Assembly (NCBI RefSeq): GCF_000337915.1
Contig: NZ_AOJE01000013.1
Coordinates: 1 to 43,791 of the forward strand
Source: Halorubrum saccharovorum DSM 1137
GTDB lineage: Archaea; Halobacteriota; Halobacteria; Halobacteriales; Haloferacaceae
Direction: 5' to 3'
DNA length: 43,791 bases
Shown: piece by piece, positions 27,885 to 36,329 of the stretch
Layout: the number at the start of each line of letters is the position of its first letter
Position numbering within the stretch: the first letter of the stretch is position 1
Program-made: the position numbers and the translations under genes
Notes under the pieces: generated by a model
Told to the model about the DNA's origin: nothing
The model's input: only the letters and a program-made list of their open reading frames with translations
Database searches by the model: none

Positions 27885-27901
27885 CGGCGGACGGGTCGCC
27901 G

Positions 27902-29143
27902 CTACGCGGGGCGGTCGCTCGCCCGCCCGTCGCCGCTCCCCTCCGAGCGCCCGTCGTCGTCGAGGCGCTCTACGCGCTCGACGGTCTCGGCCGCCTCCGT
28001 CGTCTCCGGCGGGTACGACACGGTCCGCTGCGGGTACGGGATGGAGATCCCGGCGTCCGCGAAGCGGTCCTGAATCAGCTCGACGGCGGTCGCCTTCGAG
28101 CGCCACCGCGCCTGCGGGGTGGGCGGCTCGATCCAGAACCGGAGGTCGAGGAGGATCGCGGAGTCGCCGAAGCCGGAGGGGATCACGTACGGCTTCGGGT
28201 TGTTGGCGATGGTGTCGATCTCGGTCAGGACCGCCTCGGCGATCTCGCTGGCCTCGTCGGGGTCGTCGTCGTAGCCGATCCCGACCTCCATGTGGATCCG
28301 GAGCCGGCCCTCGCGGCTCCGGTTCGTGATCGCCTGGTTGGTGACCAGGTCGTTTGGCACGACGACGTACTCGCCGTCGAAGTTCCGCATGTGGGTGTTC
28401 ATGATCGTGATCTCGGTGACGAACCCCTCCTCGTTACCGATCTCCACCCAGTCGCCGATCTCGAAGGGGCGCGCGAACATCAGCACGAAGCCGGCGATCA
28501 GCGATCCGAGCGTCTGGCGGGCCGCCATCCCGAGCACGATCCCGAGGAAGCCGGCCCCGACGAGCAGGCCGCCGAGGTTCACGCCCCAGATCCCGAGGAC
28601 GGTTATCCCCGCGATCACCAGCACGCCCACCTGCATGATCCGGCTGAGCAGCTGCTCCTGGTGTGCGGTGATGCGGTCGCTGTCGGCCGAGAGGTCCTCG
28701 ACGTACTCCTCTAACACGTCGCTCGCGACGTAGGCGGCGCCGAGGAGCAGCAGGGAGAGGAACGCCTGCCCGCCGATCGCGAGCGCGTTCTCCGCGACGG
28801 GAAGCACCGCGACGACGACCGCGAACCGGCCCCACAGCGCCAGTATCGCGACGGCGGCGAGCGCGAACAGCGCGAGCTGGAGGACCCCGACGAGGAGCCG
28901 CAGCGCGAACGAGACCGGGACGGCCTCTCGCATCGTCTCGATCGAGTTCTCGCCGCGTCCGTCGAGGAACCGTTCCAGCCAGCGCGTCGTGACCCGCTCC
29001 GCGGCCCGGACGGCGCGCGGGAGAAGGAGCCAGCCGACGGCGAGCGTCGCGAGCAGGATCCCGGCCGTCACCGCGACGCGGGCCTCCGTGGTGGCGACGC
29101 TCCCCATCAGCGCGTCGAGTCGCGTTCCCAGTTGTGCGGTCAC
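27902..29143 (-). CDS. MscS-family mechanosensitive channel
   Basis: A 413-residue channel that opens under membrane tension to release solutes on osmotic downshift. Several N-terminal hydrophobic segments precede the family core. The pore helix and start of the beta domain are GFLGIVLGMAARQTLGSLIAG and FARPFEIGDWVEI, followed by VVVPNDLVTNQAI. The C-terminal alpha/beta part is complete, then a charged tail. The protein is longer than E. coli MscS because of extra N-terminal helices, common in archaeal homologues. It converges with mutL across the 15-base repeat. Confidence 0.93.
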   Translation of the reverse strand: MTAQLGTRLDALMGSVATTEARVAVTAGILLATLAVGWLLLPRAVRAAERVTTRWLERFLDGRGENSIETMREAVPVSFALRLLVGVLQLALFALAAVAILALWGRFAVVVAVLPVAENALAIGGQAFLSLLLLGAAYVASDVLEEYVEDLSADSDRITAHQEQLLSRIMQVGVLVIAGITVLGIWGVNLGGLLVGAGFLGIVLGMAARQTLGSLIAGFVLMFARPFEIGDWVEIGNEEGFVTEITIMNTHMRNFDGEYVVVPNDLVTNQAITNRSREGRLRIHMEVGIGYDDDPDEASEIAEAVLTEIDTIANNPKPYVIPSGFGDSAILLDLRFWIEPPTPQARWRSKATAVELIQDRFADAGISIPYPQRTVSYPPETTEAAETVERVERLDDDGRSEGSGDGRASDRPA

Positions 29144-29235
29144 TGTTGGACGCTTCTCCCTCGCAGGTAAAAGTGGTCCCCTGTGGTTATCGACCGAGGG
29201 AACGGGCTAGGAAGCCGGGGCTGCCGGGTCCGGAG

Positions 29236-30681
29236 TCAGCGGCCGCGGCGGAGCTCCTCGATCAGCTGTTCGATGAGCGCGGACTGCCTGTCGAGCCGCT
29301 CTGACTGCTGTTCGACGGTGTGACGCAGCTCCGCCACCTCGGTCGCGAGATCCTCGCCCTCGACGCCGGCGCTTTCGAACGGCGACCCGTCGAAGGCGTC
29401 CTCCTCGGTCGGCTCGGCCGCCTGGGCGTGGTCGTCGGGGGCGGCCTGACCGGCGGGGTCGGCCGGATCGGTCTCGTCCGCCGCCTCGGTCCCCGCGATC
29501 TCCTCCGCCGTCGCCTCTCCCGCGGCGTCGCTCGCGAAGCCGGTCTCGGACCGCGCCGCCGAGTCGGCGTCGGCGACGGGGGACGGCTCCGAATTCCCGA
29601 CCGGGTCGTCGGCGAGCGGATCGTCCGTCAACGGGTCGGTATCGACCGCGTGGCCGGCAATCGGTTCCTCGATGGACTCCGTGTTCGGAGCGTCCGCGGG
29701 ATCGTCTACGACCGACGAGGTCGCCTCGCCGCCGCGGGTCGAACCCTCACCGGCCGTCGGATCCTCGCCGGGCGTCGACGCTCCGTCGGGCGACGCTTCG
29801 CCACCGGACGCCGGATCCGCTTCGGACGCCGGATCCGTTCCGGACGCCGGATCCGTTCCGGCACCCCCCGGTCCGGGTTCGGGCTCCGACGCGGACCCCG
29901 TTTCCGGCGTCCCCTCGGAACCCGGCTCCGCTTCCGCCTCCGCGTCGGCGACCGGCGAGGCCGACAGCGGGTCCGGTCCCTCGCCGAAGTCGGTGGTGCC
30001 GCCGGCGTCCCCCGCGGTGTCGGCCGCCGCGCCGTCGTCCTCGTCGGCGACGGTCACGCGGAACTCTTCGAGGCTGTCGACGCCGTAGTACGAGCAGACG
30101 GCGTCGACGAGCGTCTCCCGGACCGCCCGGGCGGACTCGTTGGGCGCTTTGAACCGCTCTGAGCGCCCGCCGTGGGTCAACACGACCGCGGTCGCGACGG
30201 TCCCCTCCTCGAAGTCGAGGTCGGTGATGTCGTCGTAGGCGAACTCCTCGAACTCCTCGTCCCAGACGGCGGAGCCGACGTGTTTGACGACCCGGTCGCT
30301 GGTGACGACGAGCGTGAGCTCGGAGAAGCGGAAGGTGCGGACGACGGACTCGCCGGGGTCGGTGACGCCCGTCGCGGAGAGGACGCCCGCAAGGATCGGG
30401 TGGAGCACGTCGTCGGCTCGCTTGGCCGGCACCGAGATCGTCTCGTCGCCGTCGAGGCCGTAGCCGAGGGTGAGTTTCGCCTTGCGGCGACCCGTCGAGA
30501 CCGCGATGCGCTCGACGTCGTGGGAGTACTCCGCGACCGACTCGTCCGACAGCAGGCCGTCGCCGCGGTAGACGAGCGACCGCGTCGGCGTGACCGCGAG
30601 TCGGTCGGCTCCCCCGAGCGGGACCTCGGCCACGACCTCCTCGTCGCCGACGGTCCCAGCGAGCAGTTCGGGAAGGCTCAT
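29236..30681 (-). CDS. DUF7115-type protein with two PH-like domains and a coiled tail
   Basis: A 481-residue protein. Residues ~1-190 look like two successive PH-like (bPH) beta domains, each with a 'VT..R.V...G...' entry: RLAVTPTRSLVYRGDGLL, then LTLVVTSDRVVKHVG. A long disordered stretch rich in Asp, Glu, Pro, Ser and Thr (~215-440) follows, with a short repeat TDPASG. The last ~33 residues form a coiled coil (VEQQSERLDRQSALIEQLIEEL). The start is MSLPELLAG at 30681, since ATTTATGG at 30705-30712 lies ~27 bases upstream and covers the earlier ATG. I recall this as haloarchaeal DUF7115; its function is unknown. There are no membrane segments. Confidence 0.8.
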   Translation of the reverse strand: MSLPELLAGTVGDEEVVAEVPLGGADRLAVTPTRSLVYRGDGLLSDESVAEYSHDVERIAVSTGRRKAKLTLGYGLDGDETISVPAKRADDVLHPILAGVLSATGVTDPGESVVRTFRFSELTLVVTSDRVVKHVGSAVWDEEFEEFAYDDITDLDFEEGTVATAVVLTHGGRSERFKAPNESARAVRETLVDAVCSYYGVDSLEEFRVTVADEDDGAAADTAGDAGGTTDFGEGPDPLSASPVADAEAEAEPGSEGTPETGSASEPEPGPGGAGTDPASGTDPASEADPASGGEASPDGASTPGEDPTAGEGSTRGGEATSSVVDDPADAPNTESIEEPIAGHAVDTDPLTDDPLADDPVGNSEPSPVADADSAARSETGFASDAAGEATAEEIAGTEAADETDPADPAGQAAPDDHAQAAEPTEEDAFDGSPFESAGVEGEDLATEVAELRHTVEQQSERLDRQSALIEQLIEELRRGR

Positions 30682-30704
30682 ATCCCGGAGATCCGCCCCG
30701 TCGG

Positions 30705-30712
30705 CCATAAAT
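30705..30712 (-). promoter_or_regulatory. Promoter element deciding the DUF7115 start
   Basis: The minus strand reads ATTTATGG. It is ~27 bases before the ATG at 30681 and itself overlaps an alternative upstream ATG, which therefore is unlikely to be used. Confidence 0.5.
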
Positions 30713-30839
30713 CCGCGGGGTCCGCGCCGGTGATCGCCGCGGGGGACCGAACCGGGCGACCGCGCCGACTCTGTCACGGGTTCGCAACCTCCCGACGGAT
30801 GGGAAGGTTAAAGGGTTTCATCGCGGTACGGAACAGTGA

Positions 30840-30993
30840 GGCCGGGTGGCTTAGCTGGACATAGCGCCGCACTCATAGGGTTCGGAGATTCGGTGCGGTG
30901 ACGCCTTGGAAGCGTCCGCGTCCTTCCCGTGGCTCCGCCGAGCCTCGGACCTGGGACATGCGGAGATCGTGGGTTCGGAGCCCACCCCGGCCA
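30840..30993 (+). tRNA. tRNA-Met (CAU), elongator, with 80-base intron
   Basis: The acceptor stem GGCCGGG (30840-30846) pairs with CCCGGCC (30986-30992), with discriminator A at 30993. The anticodon arm is CCGCA-CT-CAT-A (30867-30877), interrupted after position 37 and resumed with A-TGCGG (30958-30963). The T arm is GTGGG-TTCGGAG-CCCAC. The intron is about 30878-30957 and fits the position of the known haloarchaeal elongator tRNA-Met intron, removed by the archaeal splicing endonuclease at a bulge-helix-bulge. I did not fold it. T-loop position 58 is the usual A. Confidence 0.92.
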
Positions 30994-31114
30994 CTCAGTT
31001 CTACGCCCCGTTCTCCCGGCGAGCCTCGCGTCTCGTCGACGACCGCAGTTCCGCGTTTCCGCCCCTCCGAGCCCGGTCGAAACGCCTACCCATGAGCGAC
31101 GCGACGGCGACCGT

Positions 31115-31606
31115 ATGCAAGCGCGTGACCTGATGGAGTCCGACGTGAAGACGGTCGCCCCGGACGACGACGTGGCCGACGTGTTCAAGAAGTTCGCTCG
31201 GTACGAGTTCAGCGGGTTCCCGGTCGTCGACGAGGAGGACCGAGTGGTCGGCGTCGTCACCGAGTCGGACCTCGTCGACCTGTTCGAACCCGACGACGAG
31301 ACGCTGTGGATCCCGATCGGGCTCCCGCCGTTCGTTGACACGCTCACCTATCAGGTGAAGCCGCCGTGGGGCGACCTCGATCTGGGCGTCGACATGCTCC
31401 GGAACGCCGACCGCCCGATCTCGGAGGTGATGAGCATCGACGTGGCGACGGTTTCCCCCGACACCGACGTGGACGTGGTGCTCGATCTGCTCTCCGGCGA
31501 CGACCCGAACATCAACCGCGTCCCGGTCGTCGACGACGACGACCGGGTCGTCGGAATCATCGCTCGCCAGGACGTGATACGGGCGTTCCGAGACGAGCGA
31601 CTGTAG
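31115..31606 (+). CDS. CBS-pair protein
   Basis: A 163-residue protein made almost entirely of two CBS modules (MQARDLMESDVKTVAPDDDV...VVGVVTESDLVDLF and ISEVMSIDVATVSPDTDV...VVGIIARQDVIRAF). Such pairs bind adenosine nucleotides and regulate partner proteins. An insert of ~35 residues separates the modules. The ATG at 31115 begins the first conserved module; upstream sequence in the same frame is unlike CBS proteins. It lies downstream of tRNA-Met with no visible operon partner, so its target is unknown. Confidence 0.88.
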   Translation: MQARDLMESDVKTVAPDDDVADVFKKFARYEFSGFPVVDEEDRVVGVVTESDLVDLFEPDDETLWIPIGLPPFVDTLTYQVKPPWGDLDLGVDMLRNADRPISEVMSIDVATVSPDTDVDVVLDLLSGDDPNINRVPVVDDDDRVVGIIARQDVIRAFRDERL

Positions 31607-31688
31607 CGAGCCGCGACGCGGTCGCCCGCCGCTACCCGCCGGTCCCGGTCGCCGGACTCACAGCGGAACGAGATGGAAGCCCACGGCC

Positions 31689-32045
31689 TCAACCGCGGGA
31701 GGACTCCGACTCGGTGCTCCGCCACGCGGCGTCCGCGTCGAGCGCTCGCGTCGCCGACCGCATCTCCGATCGGATCGCGCCGTAGAACCGCTCGCGCCCG
31801 ACGGGCGTCCGCGCCCGCAACACGACCGTCTCGCTCGTCACGTCGAACACGGCGATCTCCCACTGACGGTCCCGGGCGCTCCAGTCGCCGACGAGCGACG
31901 CGTCCTCGCCCTCGACCGTCCGGGATCCGAGCTCCCAACTCAACCGAGTGAGGTGCGTCAGGTCGAACGGGACCACGTCGGGGAGCGTGACGGGTTCGCC
32001 CGGTCCGTCCGGTCCGCCTCCACACCGGTCGTCACGAGTCGCCAT
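31689..32045 (-). CDS. Unknown 118-residue soluble protein
   Basis: I do not recognise a family. The N-terminus is Gly/Pro-rich with little structure, then a mixed segment (DLTHLTRLSWELGSRTVEG), a beta-rich core (WEIAVFDVTSETVVLRARTPVGRERFYGAI) and a Ser/Glu tail. It has no signal peptide or membrane segment. The ATG at 32045 is supported by ATTTTTAG centred near 32071, ~27 bases upstream. The reading frame and promoter suggest a real gene. It converges with the CBS-pair gene with ~80 bases between them, in which I see nothing notable. Confidence 0.65.
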   Translation of the reverse strand: MATRDDRCGGGPDGPGEPVTLPDVVPFDLTHLTRLSWELGSRTVEGEDASLVGDWSARDRQWEIAVFDVTSETVVLRARTPVGRERFYGAIRSEMRSATRALDADAAWRSTESESSRG

Positions 32046-32094
32046 ACCAAACCGATCCGGATCGTTCACTAAAAATGCGTCTATTTCGAGCGGG

Positions 32095-33228
32095 TCAGGG
32101 ATCGACTCGGACCAGCCACGCCGCGGGGTCGTCGAGCTCGGCGCGCGTCGGGAGGTTCTCGGAGCGCTCCCAGACGGCTCCCGCCGCCTCGATCCCGCGG
32201 GCGTCGGCGACCTCTCGGAAGAAGGCGGCGCCCCGCTCGTACTGCCGGCGCTTCAGTCCCAGCCCGAGCAGCCGGCGCGCGAGCCGCCGGACCGGGCCGC
32301 CCCCGCCTCGGCGCTCGTCGAGCTTCCGGCGGAGGTCGGCGTACTCGCCGTCGAAGGCGCGGTCCATCAGCACCTCGGCGTACCCCTCGACCGCCGTCAT
32401 CGCCGCCTGCAGCTCCGCGAACGGCTCGGTGTCGAGGGCGTCGACCGGGAGCCCGCCCGGAGTCAGTCCGCCGCCGGTGCGTCCCCCGCCGCCAGCGAGC
32501 CCCTCGATCCCGCGCTCGACCCGCGATTCGAGGTACTCGGGGAGCCACGGCGCCGCGCCGAACTCCGCCGCGTGCGTCACCTCGTGGAAGGCGATCCAGC
32601 GCCTGAACCGCGGGAAGTCGACGTCGAGCGACGCCGCGACAGCGACGATGTTCGGGTGGACGAAGTAGAGCCCGTGGTCGGCGTCGGGCTCGTCGGCCAA
32701 CAGGAGCGGGTCGTACTGGCCGAGCACGTTGCGCGCTAAGAATCCGAGCGTGAACGCCATCGATCCGGTGTTGGCGATCCGCGAGAGGTCCCGCGCGAAT
32801 CCCCGCGTGAGGTCGCCGGCCGGAGCGCCCACGGGCCCGCCGGCCGGCTCGACGATCCCGCCGGTCGGTTCGGCGACGCCGTCGAGCGACTCGTCGTCGG
32901 CCACGCCGGACGACCCCTCGTCGCGCCCGGTCGCGGCCGCCTCGATCGGCGCCATCACGTTCCGGAACGTGCCGACGCTGGCGTCGATCCAGTGGTGGCG
33001 GTTCTGCACCTCGATCGCGTCGGGCACGTCGAACTCGATCCCGGCAACCTCCCGGAGCCGGGAGCGCGCGTCGCGCACGTCGGTCGCGTACCCGGCCCGC
33101 TCCGCGTCGGTGAGCGCGAGCGATCCGGGGTCGGTGCTCGCCTTCGCGGCCGCCGCGGCCCGGTCCCAGTCGACGACGCCCGGTCCGCTGGCCTCGGAGA
33201 CGGTCCGGAGGCTTCGGAGGATGTCCAT
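32095..33228 (-). CDS. Putative zinc-dependent metalloprotease (F420-associated type)
   Basis: A 377-residue protein with the zinc motif HEVTH at residues 215-219 (AFHEVTHAAEF). The family is recalled as TIGR03624/TIGR03883-type, once described as coenzyme F420 biosynthesis-associated. It starts VVDWDRAAAAAK and has the NRHHWIDASVGTFRNVMAP segment typical of it. A Gly/Ser-rich insert lies at ~100-140, and the C-terminal half is helical and Arg-rich. No signal peptide is seen, so it likely acts in the cytoplasm. Its substrate is unknown and the F420 link is by family name only. It is divergent from the M42 peptidase gene. Confidence 0.85.
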   Translation of the reverse strand: MDILRSLRTVSEASGPGVVDWDRAAAAAKASTDPGSLALTDAERAGYATDVRDARSRLREVAGIEFDVPDAIEVQNRHHWIDASVGTFRNVMAPIEAAATGRDEGSSGVADDESLDGVAEPTGGIVEPAGGPVGAPAGDLTRGFARDLSRIANTGSMAFTLGFLARNVLGQYDPLLLADEPDADHGLYFVHPNIVAVAASLDVDFPRFRRWIAFHEVTHAAEFGAAPWLPEYLESRVERGIEGLAGGGGRTGGGLTPGGLPVDALDTEPFAELQAAMTAVEGYAEVLMDRAFDGEYADLRRKLDERRGGGGPVRRLARRLLGLGLKRRQYERGAAFFREVADARGIEAAGAVWERSENLPTRAELDDPAAWLVRVDP

Positions 33229-33343
33229 ACGAACCGGAGGAGAGCGCGCCTCAAGTCCCTTGTGTCGGCGACAGCGACCTCTCTCGCCCGGCTCCGCCGC
33301 CCGGTATCGGCGGTTTCTTGCCGACCGCCGGACAGCCACGCGT

Positions 33344-34408
33344 ATGCGCGACTCACAGAGAGCGTTCCTCGACGACCTGCTCGCGACCGCCAGCCCCTCC
33401 GGGTTCGAGACGCCGAGCCAGCGCGTCTGGGCCGACTACGTCCGCGGTTTCGCGGACGAGGTCTCCGTCGACGCCTACGGCAACGCCGTCGCCGTCCACG
33501 AGGGCGACCCCGACGCCCCCACCATCGCCCTGACGGGCCACGCCGACGAGATCGGGTTCATCGTCCGCGACGTGCTCGACGAGGGCTTCCTCCGGATCGC
33601 CCGGATCGGCGGCTCCGACCGCACCGTCTCGAAGGGACAGCACGTCACCGTGCACGCCGACGAGCCCGTGCAGGGCGTGATCGGACAGACCGCGATCCAC
33701 CTGCGCGACCCCTCGGAGGACGAGTACGAGGAGATCGCCGAGCAGTTCGTCGACATCGGCGCGACCGACGCCGAGGAGGCCCGCGAGCACGTCGAGATCG
33801 GTGACCCCGTCACGTTCTCGACCGAGGTGGAGGAGCTCGTCGGCGACCGGATCGCCGCCCGCGGGATCGACAACCGGACCGGCACGTGGGCGGCCGCGGA
33901 GGGGCTCCGCCGCGCGGCCGAGCGCGACGCCGACGCCACCGTCTACGCCGTCTCGACGGTACAGGAGGAGGTCGGGCTCCAGGGCGCTCGGATGGTCGGC
34001 GTCGACCTCGACGCGGTGGACGCGTTCGTGGCGGTCGACGTCACCCACGCCACCGACAACCCCGACGTCGACGGCGAGCACCGAGGCCCGATCGAACTCG
34101 GCGCCGGTCCCGTGATCGGTCGCGGCAGCGCGAACCACCCCGTCCTTGTCGACCTCGCGCGCGACGCCGCGGCGGACGACGACATCGACGTGCAGCTGCA
34201 GGCGGCGGGCTCCCGGACCGGTACCGACGCGGACGCGTTCTACACGGCCCGGGGCGGCGTCCCGTCGCTCAACGTCTCGATCCCGAACCGGTACATGCAC
34301 ACGCCGGTCGAGGTGGTCGACACCGGCGACCTCGACGCGGTCGCAGATCTCCTCGCCGCGATCGCCGACGGCGCGAGCGACGCCGCCCCGTTCGCGGTCG
34401 ACGTGTGA
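33344..34408 (+). CDS. M42-family aminopeptidase
   Basis: A 354-residue metallopeptidase of the M42 (tetrahedral aminopeptidase/FrvX) family, which trims N-terminal residues from peptides made by the proteasome. Metal and catalytic residues are H66 and D68 (TGHADEIGF), D176 (GIDNRTG), E208 and E209 (VQEEVG), an Asp in VAVDVTHATD, and the final His in YMHTPVEVV. Length is normal. The ATG at 33344 is ~28 bases after GGTTTCTTGC. It is expected to form a 12-subunit tetrahedron in the cytoplasm (family knowledge). Confidence 0.94.
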   Translation: MRDSQRAFLDDLLATASPSGFETPSQRVWADYVRGFADEVSVDAYGNAVAVHEGDPDAPTIALTGHADEIGFIVRDVLDEGFLRIARIGGSDRTVSKGQHVTVHADEPVQGVIGQTAIHLRDPSEDEYEEIAEQFVDIGATDAEEAREHVEIGDPVTFSTEVEELVGDRIAARGIDNRTGTWAAAEGLRRAAERDADATVYAVSTVQEEVGLQGARMVGVDLDAVDAFVAVDVTHATDNPDVDGEHRGPIELGAGPVIGRGSANHPVLVDLARDAAADDDIDVQLQAAGSRTGTDADAFYTARGGVPSLNVSIPNRYMHTPVEVVDTGDLDAVADLLAAIADGASDAAPFAVDV

Positions 34409-34550
34409 AACCGAGCCTGGGGCCGACGCGAACGACGCGTTCCACCGGCGACATCGAGACGATCGGCCACGGTAAACCGGGACATGGCGGGGTCGAAACG
34501 GAACTGTTTTACAATATCCTGCCGTACCCGTAATTGCGTCGAACGGACGC

Positions 34551-34625
34551 GCTCTGGTGGTGTAGTCCGGCCAATCATATTGCCCTCTCACGGCAATGAC
34601 CTGGGTTCGAATCCCAGCCGGAGCA
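34551..34625 (+). tRNA. tRNA-Glu (CUC)
   Basis: A 75-base cloverleaf without intron. The acceptor GCTCTGG pairs with CCGGAGC (one G-U pair), discriminator A. The anticodon arm TTGCC-CTCTCAC-GGCAA gives anticodon CTC. The T arm is CTGGG-TTCGAAT-CCCAG. The preceding run GTTTTACAATA near 34505-34515 is a plausible promoter. It marks the switch from core-like DNA to less GC-rich accessory DNA. Confidence 0.94.
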
Positions 34626-34665
34626 TCCTCATTCGACGCCTTCTCCCGATTTTCGCCGTCAGTAA

Positions 34666-34685
34666 CCCACGACTGAAGTCGTGGG
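34666..34685. mobile_element. Hairpin resembling an IS200/IS605-type element end (remnant)
   Basis: CCCACGACT-GA-AGTCGTGGG is a perfect hairpin with 9-base arms and a 2-base loop. On the minus strand it follows GAGGAAG, a combination I recall at the ends of haloarchaeal IS1341/IS200-IS605-type elements. No transposase or TnpB frame is next to it. It lies 41 bases after tRNA-Glu and 30 bases past the stop of the minus-strand permease, for which it could instead act as a terminator. Confidence 0.5.
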
Positions 34686-34715
34686 CTTCCTCCTCGTTCC
34701 TCTGTGACAGGTCGC

Positions 34716-36329
34716 TCACCCGAGACGGTAGTCGCGAACACGGTCTCGTGCGACGTACATCGAGACGATACCCACGAGACACGCGAAGACAGCCGAAACA
34801 AGCGTCCCACTGAGACCGATCGCGAGCCGGTTGACGCCGATGACCGAGGCGAGCGCGTGGCCGGCAATCCCAGAGTGAGCGATAACGGTCGGGAGCGAGA
34901 CGACGAGCACGGCGACCGAGTAGACCGCGAATGCGAAGGCGCTGGGGACGATCGCTTTCGTGCTTCGAGAGACACTGACGGCCTCGAAACGCGGAAATAC
35001 GACTCCGATCCCGGTCCCGATCGCTCCCGACGCGGCCGACAAGACGAGCGCTGACACGCCGAGGCTCGCAGCGACCGGCACCGAATGCGGACTCAGAATC
35101 CCGGCGATAACGGTCGCCGCGACGGTCACCGGCGCGATCAGGAGGGCTCCGGAGAGGACGTGTCCGATGACCAGCGACCGATCGGGAGCCTCCGAGAGCA
35201 GTGTAACGGGGAGCGCTGCGCCCTCCTGACCCACTACGTTGAGCGCGAACAACGACCCGGAAACCCACGTTCCACTGAGCAGAATCCACAACGGGAGCCC
35301 GGTTCCGATCTCCCCCGTTTGGACGGCCGTCACGCTCGGGCCGGCGAGGACGATCAGGGGATACAACGCGAACGACAGCGAGATCGGTGACCGGCGGGCA
35401 CGTTTCCAGTCGACTGCAACGACACCGAAAACTGGCTGTGAGAGGACCTTCGAGAGCCCCTGAAACCGCGACGCTCCGTCGTCCGACCGCTCGGCTTCGT
35501 GGGTGATATGAACGCCATCGGCGTACCAGAGCCACGCTGCGAGTCGGTACAGGGACGCGATCGCTACAACGACGAACGCTCCCGTGAACCCCACCGCGCC
35601 GATCGCTCTGAGCGGTGACGCCCCGATACCGAGCCCCGACGCGGCGAGATCGCCGAACCAGTCGATCGGCGTCGGGGCGAGCACTCGATAGATCGGTTCC
35701 AACACCGACGCGAACGCGTTCGTGAAGATCAGCGCGAAGTATCCGATACCGAGCAGAAAAAGAAACAGCGTTCGGAGACGACTGAGTAGCCGTGATCGAA
35801 CGCCGGCGTTTCGCACCCCCAGCGCGAGGATGAAGCCGGCCGGGATCCCGGTCGCAAGTAAGAGACACAACGTGAGCAAGAGGGCGGGGATCGTGAGCAG
35901 CGAGCCAGCACCGACGGCGAACGCAACCGTGGCGGCGCTTCCGACCGTGAGGAAGAACGCGGACCAGAGCACGAGCTCGGCCAGGACGAGGCCACCGATA
36001 ACGTCCCGGTGAGAGACCGTCGTCAACAAGCCGTCGAGGTTGTCTGGGCGAAGGGCCACGGCGTACGCGCGATATCCACCGAACCCGACCACGAAGATCC
36101 ACCCGTAGACGAACGCCATCCGGGCCCATTCGATGAGCGGCTCGGTCTCGCTTCCGGCGATGAACCCCCCAGCGAGGTACGCCCCGAACACTCCGCCAAG
36201 CGAGAACGGAAGCAGCATGACGCCAGCGAACGCGAGCGCCAACAGCTGCATCGTGTTCCCCTTCATCGTCCGCCAGCGACGCCGGAGTTCGGTCCGGGCG
36301 ATGAGCCGCGGCCGTTTCGCTCGCCTCAT
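34716..36329 (-). CDS. ABC-2-like transporter permease
   Basis: A 537-residue membrane protein with about a dozen hydrophobic segments, such as MQLLALAFAGVMLLPFSLGG near the N-terminus and FVYGWIFVVGFGGYRAYAVAL. No substrate-binding or ATPase domain is present. It follows an ABC ATPase gene with a 4-base overlap (ATGA), so the two form one exporter. The N-terminus is Arg-rich and cytoplasmic. Base composition is lower in GC than in the genes before tRNA-Glu. The cargo is unknown; haloarchaeal relatives are generally unassigned. Confidence 0.85.
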   Translation of the reverse strand: MRRAKRPRLIARTELRRRWRTMKGNTMQLLALAFAGVMLLPFSLGGVFGAYLAGGFIAGSETEPLIEWARMAFVYGWIFVVGFGGYRAYAVALRPDNLDGLLTTVSHRDVIGGLVLAELVLWSAFFLTVGSAATVAFAVGAGSLLTIPALLLTLCLLLATGIPAGFILALGVRNAGVRSRLLSRLRTLFLFLLGIGYFALIFTNAFASVLEPIYRVLAPTPIDWFGDLAASGLGIGASPLRAIGAVGFTGAFVVVAIASLYRLAAWLWYADGVHITHEAERSDDGASRFQGLSKVLSQPVFGVVAVDWKRARRSPISLSFALYPLIVLAGPSVTAVQTGEIGTGLPLWILLSGTWVSGSLFALNVVGQEGAALPVTLLSEAPDRSLVIGHVLSGALLIAPVTVAATVIAGILSPHSVPVAASLGVSALVLSAASGAIGTGIGVVFPRFEAVSVSRSTKAIVPSAFAFAVYSVAVLVVSLPTVIAHSGIAGHALASVIGVNRLAIGLSGTLVSAVFACLVGIVSMYVARDRVRDYRLG

